Counted from the stretch's first letter, positions 1 to 8,893 are shown. The stretch is DNA of 64,000 nt from Bdellovibrionaceae bacterium UBA6502 (GCA_002436415.1 DJMA01000029.1:161726-225725); one strand, 5' to 3'. The notes: generated from the sequence alone by a model not told the origin. Translations and numbers: made by a program.

Positions 1-99
1 AGGCAAGCTTTCATCGAGGGCACCGAACCTAAACAATCTTCTTCTATTATTGATTCCGAAGAGGAAAAAGAACTACTCAAAGAGGATCTTGTAAACTAA
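1..99 (+). CDS. C-terminal fragment, probable class A penicillin-binding protein
   Basis: An open frame enters from the left edge and stops at TAA 97-99, giving 32 residues. It contains FIEGTEP, which resembles the (F)xxGTEP signature near the C-terminus of bifunctional PBP1A-type glycosyltransferase/transpeptidases, followed by an acidic tail. Only the end is visible, so the assignment is an inference from one short motif; any protein with this tail would look the same here. Confidence 0.4.
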   Translation, partial: RQAFIEGTEPKQSSSIIDSEEEKELLKEDLVN

Positions 100-110
100 G
101 ATCCTCAACT

Positions 111-2885
111 ATGGATTCACACATTCGCTTAAAAGGCGTTAAACAAAATAACTTAAAAAATTTTGATCTCGACATTGAACTGGGCAGCTTTACCGTTATT
201 TGCGGCCCTAGTGGCTCTGGAAAAAGTAGCCTAGCCTTTGAAACTTTGTATGCTGAAGGACAAAGGCGTTACATCGATAGTTTATCTAATTATACAAAAC
301 AATTTTTAAACAAAGCTCCAAAGCCTGATTTGGATTCCATCGATAATATTCCTCCAGCCATTGCTTTGGAGCAGAAAAATCAGGTAAGAAACTCACGTAG
401 TACGGTTGGCACAACTACAGAGTTAAACGACTACTTACGGGTATTTTTCGCAAAGGTCGGACGAGCCTTTTGCCCTTTTGGCCATGGGAAGATTCTTAGT
501 GAAGACAGTGGTAAAGCTCTTGCCAGGCTCCTTAAGGAAAACTCCGGTGAACGAGGTTATATCGTTTTCAGAGTAGACGAAAAGAAAAGAAGCCTATCAG
601 AAAAAGAATTGTTAAAAAACCTAATCAAAGACGGTTATCAAAGATACATCGAAAAATTTTCTGAAGGGGAACGCCCCGAAGTTTTAGACCTCAGCCCAAC
701 GAGCAATTTACCTAAGAAAGATTTTTGGATTTTAATCGACCGCCTTGCTGTGGACGAAAAAGATAGCGGCCGTATCCAAGACTCCATTCGTAATGCTTAT
801 TCTGCAAGTTTAAAGTACAACTTATTTTTAGGTGGAAGATTTAGCTTCATAGACACCAATGCAAAAGAAAACAAATTCTCTGATGAATTGGCCTGCTCTA
901 CTTGTGAATATGCACTTCCTCCAGTAACAGAGGCCCTTTTTAATTTTAGTAGCCCTGTTGGCGCTTGTAATAACTGTAATGGTTTTGGAAATGTTCTGGA
1001 ACTCGATATCAACAAAATTGTACCAAATCCAAAACTAAGCATTTCCAAAGGTGCCATTTATCCCTTCACGATGCCAAGTGCAGCAAGGCAAAAAGCCAAG
1101 TTAAATGCTTTTTGCAAAGACGAAGGCATTGATACAAAAACGGCTTGGCGTGAACTTTCAAATGAAACCAAAGAGCTTGTATTAAATGGCCGTGGAAAGT
1201 TTAAAGGTGTTTACGGACTCTTTAGTAATTTGGAGGAAAAACGCTATAAGATGCATGTTCGCATTTTCTTGGCCAGATTTAAATCTCCCTCTAAGTGTCA
1301 GGTTTGCGGCGGAGCCCGTTTGGTTCCAGAAGCCCAGCACGTATACATTGGCGGAAAAAACTTTAAAAACTTACAAGAGATGTCTTTTGGTGACCTACAA
1401 GATTTTTTCAATCGTTTAAAAATCACACCCACTGACGAAGAACTAGCGGCCGAAGTATTGAGGCAAATCAAAAGTAGACTAACCTATTTGAATGAAGTTG
1501 GACTGCACTATCTAACTCCAATCAGAGAAACTAGAACCTTATCCGGTGGTGAATACCAACGCATTAAGCTAGCTAACCAACTAGGAATGGAATTATCTCA
1601 AACATTGTATGTTTTGGACGAACCAACCATTGGGCTTCACCCGCGTGACAATGAAAGACTAATTGGGATTCTTAAAAAATTAAACGAGCAAGGCAACACA
1701 CTAGTTATTGTCGAACACGATCGTGATGTGATCGAGAATGCTCAAAGCATTGTTGAGATTGGGCCACGATCCGGTATTTACGGCGGCGATCTTGTGTTTA
1801 ATGGCTCTAAACAAGAGTTTTTAAAAGACAAAAAATCAGTTACAGCAAAGTATTTACAAAAAGAATCTGGTGAAAGTAGCAGTCAATACAATTACCAAGA
1901 AGCTGATCACTTTATCGAATTAAAAGGCTGTGTTGGTAATAACTTAAAAGCCGTTGATCTTAAAATTCCTATCAATCGTTTTAGTGTTATCACGGGAGTC
2001 TCTGGCTCAGGTAAAAGTAGTTTAATTAGAAACACACTTTATCCAGCGGTTGCAAGAGAGCTTGAGAAAGATTTTGATTCCTGCCTAGCTTTTTCTGAAA
2101 TAGAAGGCGTTGAGTATTTAAAAGACGTAATTTCCATTGATCAAAAAGCTGTTGGTAGAAGTGGCCGCTCTAACCCGGCATCTTATCTTGGTATTTATGA
2201 TGAAGTTAGAAAGCTTTTTGCAAATACAGCAGAAGCCTCTGACCGTGGTTTAAAGGCTGGTTATTTTAGTTTAAATGTAGACGGTGGTCGCTGCCCAACA
2301 TGCACTGGTGATGGTTTTATTGTAGTTGATATGCAATTTATGGATGACGTCATCTTAGAGTGTGAGGACTGTGGCGGGGCTCGATTTAAAAAAGATACTT
2401 TAGAAATTCGCTTTAATGGAAAAAACATTGAGCAAGTTTTAAAACTCACCGTGGATGAAGCATTCGATTTTTTCGTAGAATACCCAAAAATCAGAAGAGC
2501 CCTCAATTACCTACAAGAAGTGGGATTGGGATACATTCAACTTGGACAACCCGCTAATACATTGAGTGGTGGTGAGTCACAGCGATTAAAAATTGCTAAA
2601 GAACTTAGCCGCTCCAAACTAGAGTCTACTCTGTATATTCTTGATGAACCAACCACAGGCCTACACTTTCAAGAAGTAAGTTTGTTGGTTCAGGTGCTTC
2701 ACAAATTAGTTGAGAAAGGCGGAACGGTAATTGTTATTGAACATAATTTAGAACTAATCCGAGAGGCCAATTACATCGTTGATGTTGGTCCCGATGGAGG
2801 AGTTGAAGGTGGTCAAATCATCTACCAAGGTAGCCTCCAGGGATTAAAAGACCAAGAAGAGTCTTTTACGGCAAAGTATTTGTAA
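111..2885 (+). CDS. uvrA: UvrA, excinuclease ABC subunit A
   Basis: DNA-damage recognition ATPase of nucleotide excision repair, which loads UvrB. At 924 residues it is close to the usual length of about 940. Both ABC modules are complete. The first has Walker A GPSGSGKSS near residue 32, signature LSGGEYQR and Walker B LYVLDEPTIGLHPRD. The second has GVSGSGKSS, LSGGESQR and LYILDEPTTGLH. Zinc-finger cysteines are seen as CSTC/CNNC and CPTC/CEDC, and the insert that normally contacts UvrB (about residues 130-240) is present, arguing against the shorter UvrA2 type. It lies 11 bp after the preceding stop, with no strong SD before ATG 111. It converges on the next gene with 17 bp between. Confidence 0.93.
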   Translation: MDSHIRLKGVKQNNLKNFDLDIELGSFTVICGPSGSGKSSLAFETLYAEGQRRYIDSLSNYTKQFLNKAPKPDLDSIDNIPPAIALEQKNQVRNSRSTVGTTTELNDYLRVFFAKVGRAFCPFGHGKILSEDSGKALARLLKENSGERGYIVFRVDEKKRSLSEKELLKNLIKDGYQRYIEKFSEGERPEVLDLSPTSNLPKKDFWILIDRLAVDEKDSGRIQDSIRNAYSASLKYNLFLGGRFSFIDTNAKENKFSDELACSTCEYALPPVTEALFNFSSPVGACNNCNGFGNVLELDINKIVPNPKLSISKGAIYPFTMPSAARQKAKLNAFCKDEGIDTKTAWRELSNETKELVLNGRGKFKGVYGLFSNLEEKRYKMHVRIFLARFKSPSKCQVCGGARLVPEAQHVYIGGKNFKNLQEMSFGDLQDFFNRLKITPTDEELAAEVLRQIKSRLTYLNEVGLHYLTPIRETRTLSGGEYQRIKLANQLGMELSQTLYVLDEPTIGLHPRDNERLIGILKKLNEQGNTLVIVEHDRDVIENAQSIVEIGPRSGIYGGDLVFNGSKQEFLKDKKSVTAKYLQKESGESSSQYNYQEADHFIELKGCVGNNLKAVDLKIPINRFSVITGVSGSGKSSLIRNTLYPAVARELEKDFDSCLAFSEIEGVEYLKDVISIDQKAVGRSGRSNPASYLGIYDEVRKLFANTAEASDRGLKAGYFSLNVDGGRCPTCTGDGFIVVDMQFMDDVILECEDCGGARFKKDTLEIRFNGKNIEQVLKLTVDEAFDFFVEYPKIRRALNYLQEVGLGYIQLGQPANTLSGGESQRLKIAKELSRSKLESTLYILDEPTTGLHFQEVSLLVQVLHKLVEKGGTVIVIEHNLELIREANYIVDVGPDGGVEGGQIIYQGSLQGLKDQEESFTAKYL

Positions 2886-2902
2886 ATGAAACTTTAAAAC
2901 AT

Positions 2903-3859
2903 TTATTGGTGGCGCGAGTCAGAAGATTTTAAGTAAGAAAGTGAAGAGCTGAAAACTTCTTTTAACTCTGTTGAGGAATAGTCCATATAATTGATGACTT
3001 CAAAGGGAGCCTCTTCAGAGTACAACTCCGAAAGTTTTAACATGTCTTTATCGCTTCGATCCAGCAACTGCGCCTGCTCAGAAATCATTGCTTTATTTTC
3101 GTCTAAAAAGCTTAAAGCCTTATACCTATCGTACCAAGTCAGTGGGTTTATCATATCAATAGAATCAATTCCGTACCCAATAATGGATGCAGTTGTCGCT
3201 CCACCTGCAATACCTGACAAGCTTGTCATCAGGCCATAAGCTAATCCAGTTCTCCAAAAAACACTTTTTCTTAAATAAAAACTAGTGGCCATGAAAGCTA
3301 AGCCAAAACTTCGAGGAACTAAAAAAATCACAAGGCCAGCTTCTGCTAAAGCCACTCCACCCGCTATGGATAAATTCATCAAACTAGATCTAGTAATTTG
3401 GTCTTCTGTATATCCATAGGTATCTCCCATTGCCTGACAGCGAACAGAGTTTTCCGAAGTTTGTTTGCATTTTTTAATGAAAACTCTATTTTTCTTTTCA
3501 TAGGAAGTGGTGCATTTATCAAACTCTCTATACAGTTCAATATCCTCTTGGGTTATTTTATGAAGTGCTTTGTTATAAATTTTAGAAATAACATTCATCT
3601 CTTCATCTGTAACGGTATCAACCATTGCTGATTTGATTCTGGCGTTACCAATTTCTCCCACTCCTCTACCAGCAATTTCCTTTTTCTTTCTTTTTACTTT
3701 TAAAGCACAATCTTCAGCAAAGTTATGAGTGTAATGAGTTTCTACTTGTAGGAACTCTCTTGAACTTTCGAAGTCTGAGGGAATAAAACTGTACTTCACT
3801 GGCTTCATTGCAAAGCTAGAAATGGATACCATCAATATTAAAGCGACTTTTAAATACAT
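2903..3859 (-). CDS. Exported membrane protein of unknown function
   Basis: A 318-residue protein with an N-terminal signal peptide (hydrophobic residues 3-17 ending around SFA), a charged, Cys-containing middle region and two or three hydrophobic segments between about residues 165 and 230 that are rich in Gly and Ala. No known domain is recognised. A good SD (GAGGG) precedes the ATG. The gene stands alone, converging on uvrA and divergent from the sigma-54 activator gene. The C-terminal 80 residues are charged and probably helical. Confidence 0.7.
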   Translation of the reverse strand: MYLKVALILMVSISSFAMKPVKYSFIPSDFESSREFLQVETHYTHNFAEDCALKVKRKKKEIAGRGVGEIGNARIKSAMVDTVTDEEMNVISKIYNKALHKITQEDIELYREFDKCTTSYEKKNRVFIKKCKQTSENSVRCQAMGDTYGYTEDQITRSSLMNLSIAGGVALAEAGLVIFLVPRSFGLAFMATSFYLRKSVFWRTGLAYGLMTSLSGIAGGATTASIIGYGIDSIDMINPLTWYDRYKALSFLDENKAMISEQAQLLDRSDKDMLKLSELYSEEAPFEVINYMDYSSTELKEVFSSSLSYLKSSDSRHQ

Positions 3860-4238
3860 ATTTATCCCTCATTAAATAATGCTTCACTATAACGCCTTTC
3901 CATTTAGCTAGTGAAGAAAAGGGGCAGTGTTTGTAAAGAATATAAGTTTTTACAAATTTTGCGGCCTAAGCATTGGATTTAACCACTGAAACTAGCTCTT
4001 CTTTACGATGAGAAGAATAAGCACTAAAGCGATAGCACTTTAAACAGTCTTGTACAAAAATCATACAGCCAAGACAAGAGGCGAAAACTTGTGTTTCACA
4101 ATGAAACACTTAAATTTGAGTTCCCCGTTTTTAACCAAATTTTCGACAATTTCAGCCTGTAAAACTAAAGATGTATAAAAATTTGACGATAAGAAAGTTG
4201 TCAATTGTATACGGATTCATACAATAAAGGGGAGATCC
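3860..4238. other. Divergent intergenic region (379 bp)
   Basis: No gene is seen. It separates an exported-protein gene (minus) from a sigma-54 activator gene (plus). It holds an 8-bp inverted repeat, CTTCACTA at 3882-3889 and TAGTGAAG at 3909-3916, close to the minus-strand gene start, plus the promoter candidates at 4166-4211 listed separately. Confidence 0.6.
4166..4192 (+). promoter_or_regulatory. Candidate sigma-28 (FliA-type) promoter
   Basis: TAAAG at 4166-4170, a 14-nt spacer and GACGATAA at 4185-4192 match the enterobacterial FliA consensus (TAAAG, N14, GCCGATAA) at 12 of 13 positions with the usual spacing. An alternative sigma-70-like reading uses TTGACG 4183-4188, 17 nt, TGTATA 4206-4211. 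The arms TTGAC 4183-4187 and GTCAA 4200-4204 also form a short dyad. Which one is used cannot be told from sequence. Confidence 0.4.
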
Positions 4239-5795
4239 ATGATTAATTGGGAAGAGTTTGATCATATTCACGTGATTAAGAAGCTAAAGCACATCCTTCA
4301 CAGCTGGTGGAATGTCGATATTATTTTCACCGATGATAAAGGTTATTTAAGAGGAGCTGATAGAGATGAGGCTTCATACTGCAATGATGCTGTAAGATAC
4401 TATTTAATGAAAGACTCCTGTCGTGAGCAACTGGTTGGATTCGCTAACCGATCCCTTCAAGATTTAAGACAAAGTGGTAACAAGTACCTAGTTCGCACTT
4501 GGGACGTAGCTGGTTTTGATGTAGCAGTAGTTCCTATAGTGATTGAAGGCGAATTAATGGGTTCTGTTTTGTGTTTAGGTTTCTGGCGTGACAATCATGA
4601 AGAAGATATGCCTGCAATGTTAAGAGAGAGACTTGCTGCCTTTGGTGCCGACTCCAATGTGATTGAAGCTGGTTTATCAAAAGTTAGAACCCTTCGTGAA
4701 CAAGACCGTCAGCACTTTGTAGACCTAGTAGATCTAGTTGGACAAGAGGTTGTGACCCTTCACCTAGAAATTAGCTCCAGAGAAGATCGTATTAACGAGT
4801 TAAATAAAGAACTAGGTGGTCGCTACAAATATGACAATATGATTGGTAAATCAAAACCAATGCAAGACCTATACTCTTTAATGGATAAAATTAAAGCGGC
4901 TGACAGTACAGTTTTAATTACTGGTGAAAACGGTACTGGTAAGGAGTTGATTGCAAAAGCAATTCACTATAATTCTATGAGAAAGAATCACGCTCTGGTA
5001 ATTCAGAACTGTTCGGCCTTTAACGATAACTTACTTGAATCCGAACTATTTGGTCATATCAAAGGCTCCTTCACAGGTGCAGTAAAAGATAAAAAAGGTC
5101 TTTTCGAAATGGCTCACAAAGGAACTTTCTTCCTGGATGAGATTGGTGATACTAGTCCAAGTATGCAGGTAAAATTACTTCGAGTTTTACAAGAAGGTAC
5201 TTTTATCCCTGTTGGTGGTGTTGACCCAAGACGTGTGGATGTAAGAGTATTGGCCGCAACCAATAAGGACCTAAAGAAAATGGTTGAAGAAGGTAGTTTC
5301 CGTGAGGATTTATACTACCGACTAAACGTAATCCATATTCAAGTGCCATCTTTAAAAGAAAGAAAAGAAGATATTCCACTTTTAATTGAGTACTTCTTAG
5401 AAAATGCAGCCAAAGCAGCTGGGCAACAAAAGAAAGTGATGACCAAAAAAGCTTTAGAAAGACTTTATGACTATTCTTGGCCAGGTAACATTCGTGAATT
5501 GCAAAACGAAGTAGAGAGACTAGTTGTTTTAGCAAGTCACGAACAAAAACTTACTCCAGAAATGCTTTCTGCTAGAATTCAACAAGAAGGTTCTAAGCAA
5601 AATGTTCAAGGGGCGAGAGTTCATGGTAAATTGAAAGATGCTCTAGAAGAATTAGAAATGGAAATGATTTCTGAAGGTCTTCGTAGAACAGGTTGGAACA
5701 AATCAAAACTAGCAAAGGAATTAGGTATCTCTCGTGCTGGTTTAATCATGAAAGTTGAAAAATACGGTTTAGATAAACGAAAGATGAATCGCTAA
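4239..5795 (+). CDS. Sigma-54-dependent transcriptional activator with PocR/GAF-like sensor
   Basis: Bacterial enhancer-binding protein, 518 residues in three parts. Residues 1-180 form a sensor region of PocR or GAF-like type (conserved Trp and Cys, then PIVIEGELMGSVLCLGFW). Residues 200-430 are the AAA+ domain with Walker A GENGTGKE (229-236), a sigma-54 contact loop reading GSFTGA (276-281) instead of GAFTGA, Walker B TFFLDEIGD (296-304) and an arginine-finger region. Residues 470-515 are a Fis-type helix-turn-helix (NKSKLAKELGISRAGL). There is no receiver domain, so input is probably a bound ligand or partner protein. SD GGGGAGA precedes the ATG and a strong terminator follows. The sigma-54 promoter 250 bp downstream is an obvious candidate target. 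Confidence 0.92.
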   Translation: MINWEEFDHIHVIKKLKHILHSWWNVDIIFTDDKGYLRGADRDEASYCNDAVRYYLMKDSCREQLVGFANRSLQDLRQSGNKYLVRTWDVAGFDVAVVPIVIEGELMGSVLCLGFWRDNHEEDMPAMLRERLAAFGADSNVIEAGLSKVRTLREQDRQHFVDLVDLVGQEVVTLHLEISSREDRINELNKELGGRYKYDNMIGKSKPMQDLYSLMDKIKAADSTVLITGENGTGKELIAKAIHYNSMRKNHALVIQNCSAFNDNLLESELFGHIKGSFTGAVKDKKGLFEMAHKGTFFLDEIGDTSPSMQVKLLRVLQEGTFIPVGGVDPRRVDVRVLAATNKDLKKMVEEGSFREDLYYRLNVIHIQVPSLKERKEDIPLLIEYFLENAAKAAGQQKKVMTKKALERLYDYSWPGNIRELQNEVERLVVLASHEQKLTPEMLSARIQQEGSKQNVQGARVHGKLKDALEELEMEMISEGLRRTGWNKSKLAKELGISRAGLIMKVEKYGLDKRKMNR

Positions 5796-5818
5796 TTTCG
5801 ACCCAAGTAAAAAACTTT

Positions 5819-5850
5819 AAGGCTAGCAGAGATGCTAGCCTTTTTATTTT
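5819..5850 (+). terminator. Rho-independent terminator after the sigma-54 activator gene
   Basis: Stem GGCTAGC 5821-5827 with GCTAGCC 5834-5840, loop AGAGAT, extended by an AA/TT pair and followed by TTTTTATTTT. Confidence 0.9.
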
Positions 5851-5872
5851 TCAAACTAAAGACTTATCATGC

Positions 5873-6038
5873 AATGCTTTCACTAGTGACCATAATATCT
5901 TCTCAGTAAATTTTGTTTTTTTTCAAAAGAATTCGTAGATAATCCTGACAGGCTTTGGAAAGCTTTACGATTCGATCCATTTCTTTTTTTATTTCAATAA
6001 CTTAAGCACTCTGTTTTGCAACTCCTTTTGAAAGCATT
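5873..6038. repeat. 10-bp inverted repeat upstream of the sigma-54 promoter
   Basis: AATGCTTTCA at 5873-5882 and its exact reverse complement TGAAAGCATT at 6029-6038 flank the upstream region of the sigma-54 promoter at 6051. A related AAAGCTTT lies between them. They could be half-sites for an enhancer-binding protein; this is an inference from position only. Confidence 0.35.
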
Positions 6039-6050
6039 ACTCTATTAAAC

Positions 6051-6065
6051 TGGCACAAGACTTGC
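6051..6065 (+). promoter_or_regulatory. Sigma-54 (RpoN) promoter
   Basis: TGGCAC at 6051-6056, five bases, then TTGC at 6062-6065 is an exact match to the -24/-12 consensus TGGCAC-N5-TTGC. The expected start site is near 6077, giving a leader of about 65 nt before the ATG at 6143. It lies just downstream of a sigma-54 activator gene and its terminator. Confidence 0.8.
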
Positions 6066-6142
6066 CTATAGGAAGGCTGTGTGGTTGCTGAAACTTAGGG
6101 GTGAAAGCAACTGGGGCAAGTTAAAAAAAATTGGGAGTATTT

Positions 6143-6562
6143 ATGACAATGGAAGAAAATTGCGAACAACTTCGTAGTTTAATTCAGTACAAGTTCGACA
6201 AGAAAGTAGAATTCTACGCCTTACCTAAAACCAATAACTCACAAGAGTTACTTGAAAACGAGATGGCAGTATCGCTTCTACAAAACAAAAACCTTCGCCA
6301 CTTCTTTAAAGGGAATCAGTTGATCATTCCTGTTTTTAGATCAAAGGCACTAGATGGCGCAGCAATCATCATTGATGGCGCCGAATTAAGCAGAGAGGAA
6401 TGTCTGCAAATTACAGATTTGGTCGAGCTATTGATTACTGACATTATGACTCTAGAGTCAGAAAGCGATTTGCTTAGACAAAGCACTCGTCAGTTAGAAA
6501 ACCAAGCCCGCCAAAGTTTAAATGTCAGCCTAGAATCACTTAGTAACGATATCGTTCACTAA
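6143..6562 (+). CDS. Small cytoplasmic sensor-like protein driven by a sigma-54 promoter
   Basis: A 139-residue soluble protein without signal peptide. ATG 6143 is preferred over the upstream in-frame TTG at 6131 because GGGAG at 6133-6137 sits 5 nt before it. The core reads IIPVFRSKALDGAAIIIDG followed by a helix LQITDLVELLITDIMTLE. That order resembles the sensor region and linker helix of the neighbouring enhancer-binding protein (PIVIEGELMGSVLCL, later DLVDLVGQEVVTLHLE), so it may be a free-standing relative of that sensor; this is by eye. The C-terminus is Gln/Ser-rich and helical. Followed by a terminator. Confidence 0.7.
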   Translation: MTMEENCEQLRSLIQYKFDKKVEFYALPKTNNSQELLENEMAVSLLQNKNLRHFFKGNQLIIPVFRSKALDGAAIIIDGAELSREECLQITDLVELLITDIMTLESESDLLRQSTRQLENQARQSLNVSLESLSNDIVH

Positions 6563-6585
6563 TATAGACTGGACTAAACGCAGAG

Positions 6586-6628
6586 TAAAAAGCCACATCT
6601 CTTATTGATGTGGCTTTTTTTTATTTTT
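6586..6628 (+). terminator. Rho-independent terminator
   Basis: AAAAGCCACATC (from 6587) pairs with GATGTGGCTTTT (from 6607) around a TCTTATT-type loop, followed by a long T run. Confidence 0.92.
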
Positions 6629-6679
6629 CCTAGCCCATGGCCCTCCATTTTATTAAACTAATAAGACCACGGAGGATGA

Positions 6680-7720
6680 ATGACGGCACTTTCTAAAAAG
6701 GATTTAGGTAACTCAGGAATTAGTGAATTTTTAATCCATGAGCTTGGCGCAAAAATTGAGGTTTATCCCTTAGCTGGTGATGCTTCTGCGAGAAAGTACT
6801 TTCGTATCGTCCGCGATCAGGAGTCTTTTGTTTTAATGCAGTGGGAGGCCTTTAAATCTCTTTCTGACTACCCTTTTACAAACATAGGTAGTCATTTTAG
6901 CAAGCACAATGTGAGACTACCTAAAATCATTGGTAGCCGTCCTGAAGAGGGTCTGCTTTTATTAGAAGACCTCGGTGATTTAACTCTAGAAAGGAAGTTT
7001 TGGGAATCTAGAAACCAAGAAGATTCCTTAAACTTTTATGAACAAGCCATTGAGCAGCTCATCAAAATTCATTATCCCTCCACTGCCGATCGAGACGAAA
7101 ACTGTAAGGCCTTTCAAATTCAATTTGATAGCGAAAAGTTTCAATGGGAGTTGAACTATACAAAGCAACACTTAATCGAAGGCCTTTGTAGAATTCAACT
7201 CAGTGATACTGAGAAGAAACAATTAAACAATATTTACCTGGAAATTGCTGATCGTTTACACGAAGAAGATAAGTTCATTAGCCATCGCGACTATCACTCT
7301 AGAAACCTAATGATCAAACTCGGTAAAGTTAACGTAATTGACTTTCAAGACGCTCGCTTAGGCCCAATTCAATACGATTTGGTGAGCCTTTTAAAGGACT
7401 CTTATGTAAATATCAGCAAAGAAATTGAGTCTCATTTACTCAATCATTATTTAGACCTTCGCACGCAATACATTACCAAGAAAATCAATAAAGATGCCTT
7501 TGACGAAGTTTATCAGCTTCAAACCATCCAACGTTGTTTTAAAGCCACTGGGAGCTTTGCTAGTTTTTATCAAACCAGAGGTGATACTCGATACCTTCAT
7601 TACATCCCTGACACTCTTACGACTGTACTAAAAGCCTTGGATCACTTTCCTGAGTTTAGCTTTTTAAAAGAGTTAATTTTGCGCGATGAAGTTATCGGCG
7701 TGGATTATAATAGTTTATGA
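6680..7720 (+). CDS. amgK: AmgK-like cell-wall sugar kinase (APH/choline kinase fold)
   Basis: Predicted anomeric kinase that phosphorylates N-acetylmuramic acid and/or N-acetylglucosamine at C1 for murein recycling. The 346-residue protein has the N-terminal DASARKYFR segment (34-42), the catalytic loop HRDYHSRN (202-209) and the metal-binding DFQDARLGPIQYDL (221-234), all typical of AmgK rather than antibiotic kinases. A GGAGG-type SD lies before ATG 6680. Its stop overlaps the start of the murU-like gene (ATGA), so the two are co-translated in the order seen for AmgK-MurU pairs in Pseudomonas. The family also contains other small-molecule kinases, so the substrate is inferred from the pair. 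Confidence 0.8.
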   Translation: MTALSKKDLGNSGISEFLIHELGAKIEVYPLAGDASARKYFRIVRDQESFVLMQWEAFKSLSDYPFTNIGSHFSKHNVRLPKIIGSRPEEGLLLLEDLGDLTLERKFWESRNQEDSLNFYEQAIEQLIKIHYPSTADRDENCKAFQIQFDSEKFQWELNYTKQHLIEGLCRIQLSDTEKKQLNNIYLEIADRLHEEDKFISHRDYHSRNLMIKLGKVNVIDFQDARLGPIQYDLVSLLKDSYVNISKEIESHLLNHYLDLRTQYITKKINKDAFDEVYQLQTIQRCFKATGSFASFYQTRGDTRYLHYIPDTLTTVLKALDHFPEFSFLKELILRDEVIGVDYNSL

Positions 7721-8697
7721 AGGCTTTGATTTTATCTGCAGGCTTAGGAACTCGATTTCGCCCGGTTAGTGAAAAACTCCCTAAACCGGCGATTCCTTTT
7801 TTAGGTCTGCCAATCGCTTTATATGCCGTTGAGTATTGCCTGCAATTGGGCGCTACTGAGTTTTATTTCAATACGCACCACCTTCCAGAAAAATTAGAAG
7901 AGACTTTGAGTCCTTATCTAAAAGCAGCCAATTTAAAATTTCATTTCGTAAATGAAAAAATAATATTAGGCAGTGGTGGCGCACTAAAGAATCTAGAAAG
8001 TGAATTGCAAGAGGAAGAGAAATTTTTGCTCTGTAATGCGGATGAATTAATTTTACCGCATAAGATTGACGACTTTAAAGATTTTATAAATAACTTTGAC
8101 CCAACAAAGCAAATCTCCTCCCTACTTTGCACGAAGCATCCAGAAGTAGGAAAACGCTTTGGTGGTGTTTGGGTAGATTCACAAAATTTGATTCATGCGT
8201 TTGGAAAAGACCAAATTGATGATTCCCTATGTGGCTTGCACTTTATGGGCTTATCCGTTTTCTCTTCCAAAATTCTCGATTTCCTTCCTGAAAAGAAAGA
8301 AAGTAATATTTTATACGATGGTATCATGGCTTCATTGCAAGAAAATTTTCAAGCCAATGCTTTTGAGTTAGATTGCCTCTGGGAAGAGCTTGGAAATCAA
8401 AAAGAGTTTATCGAAGCTCATAATGTTGTTTTTAAACACTGGCAAAACCCCTGCACTGACATAATAAAGTCATGTATCAAACGTTTTGCTCCCGATACTT
8501 TAAAGCAGCAATTTTTAACACAATACAAAGGCGTTCATAGAAACTTTCAAAGTCATCGTAATGATGCCAGCGAGGGTGGTTGGAACATCAACTTATCAGG
8601 TTCTGAGGTCGCAAAGCTAGAGTCATATAAAGAGTGTATTTTTCTGAAACCAATGCACGAGGAAGAAACCGAAAAGCATCAGCAAATCTTTATTTAA
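7717..8697 (+). CDS. murU: MurU-like sugar-1-phosphate nucleotidyltransferase with C-terminal extension
   Basis: Predicted to convert MurNAc-1-phosphate (or a related sugar phosphate) to the UDP-sugar, feeding recycled muramic acid back to precursor synthesis and bypassing MurA/MurB. The N-terminus has the nucleotidyltransferase motif LSAGLGTRFRP (residues 5-15) and KPAIPFLG, then a metal-binding NADE (about residues 107-110). The core ends near residue 235. About 90 further residues (for example SCIKRFAPDTLKQQF and SEGGWNINLSGSEV) exceed the roughly 225 residues usual for MurU and match nothing I recognise. It overlaps the kinase gene by 4 bp. Confidence 0.78.
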   Translation: MKALILSAGLGTRFRPVSEKLPKPAIPFLGLPIALYAVEYCLQLGATEFYFNTHHLPEKLEETLSPYLKAANLKFHFVNEKIILGSGGALKNLESELQEEEKFLLCNADELILPHKIDDFKDFINNFDPTKQISSLLCTKHPEVGKRFGGVWVDSQNLIHAFGKDQIDDSLCGLHFMGLSVFSSKILDFLPEKKESNILYDGIMASLQENFQANAFELDCLWEELGNQKEFIEAHNVVFKHWQNPCTDIIKSCIKRFAPDTLKQQFLTQYKGVHRNFQSHRNDASEGGWNINLSGSEVAKLESYKECIFLKPMHEEETEKHQQIFI

Positions 8698-8893
8698 TAC
8701 AACAGATACCTAAATTTGATCGACTGAACATCTGGAGTCTCCTGAAGCCGGGAAATTAATATTATATATAATCTGAATCTATTCTTATTGGTGTAAAGCA
8801 AAATACGTTAATAAATGAGACCAAAACCCTAATTTTCAGTCTTTAATAAATAGACCTTACATATTTGTCTCAAAATACCGAATATTAATACAT

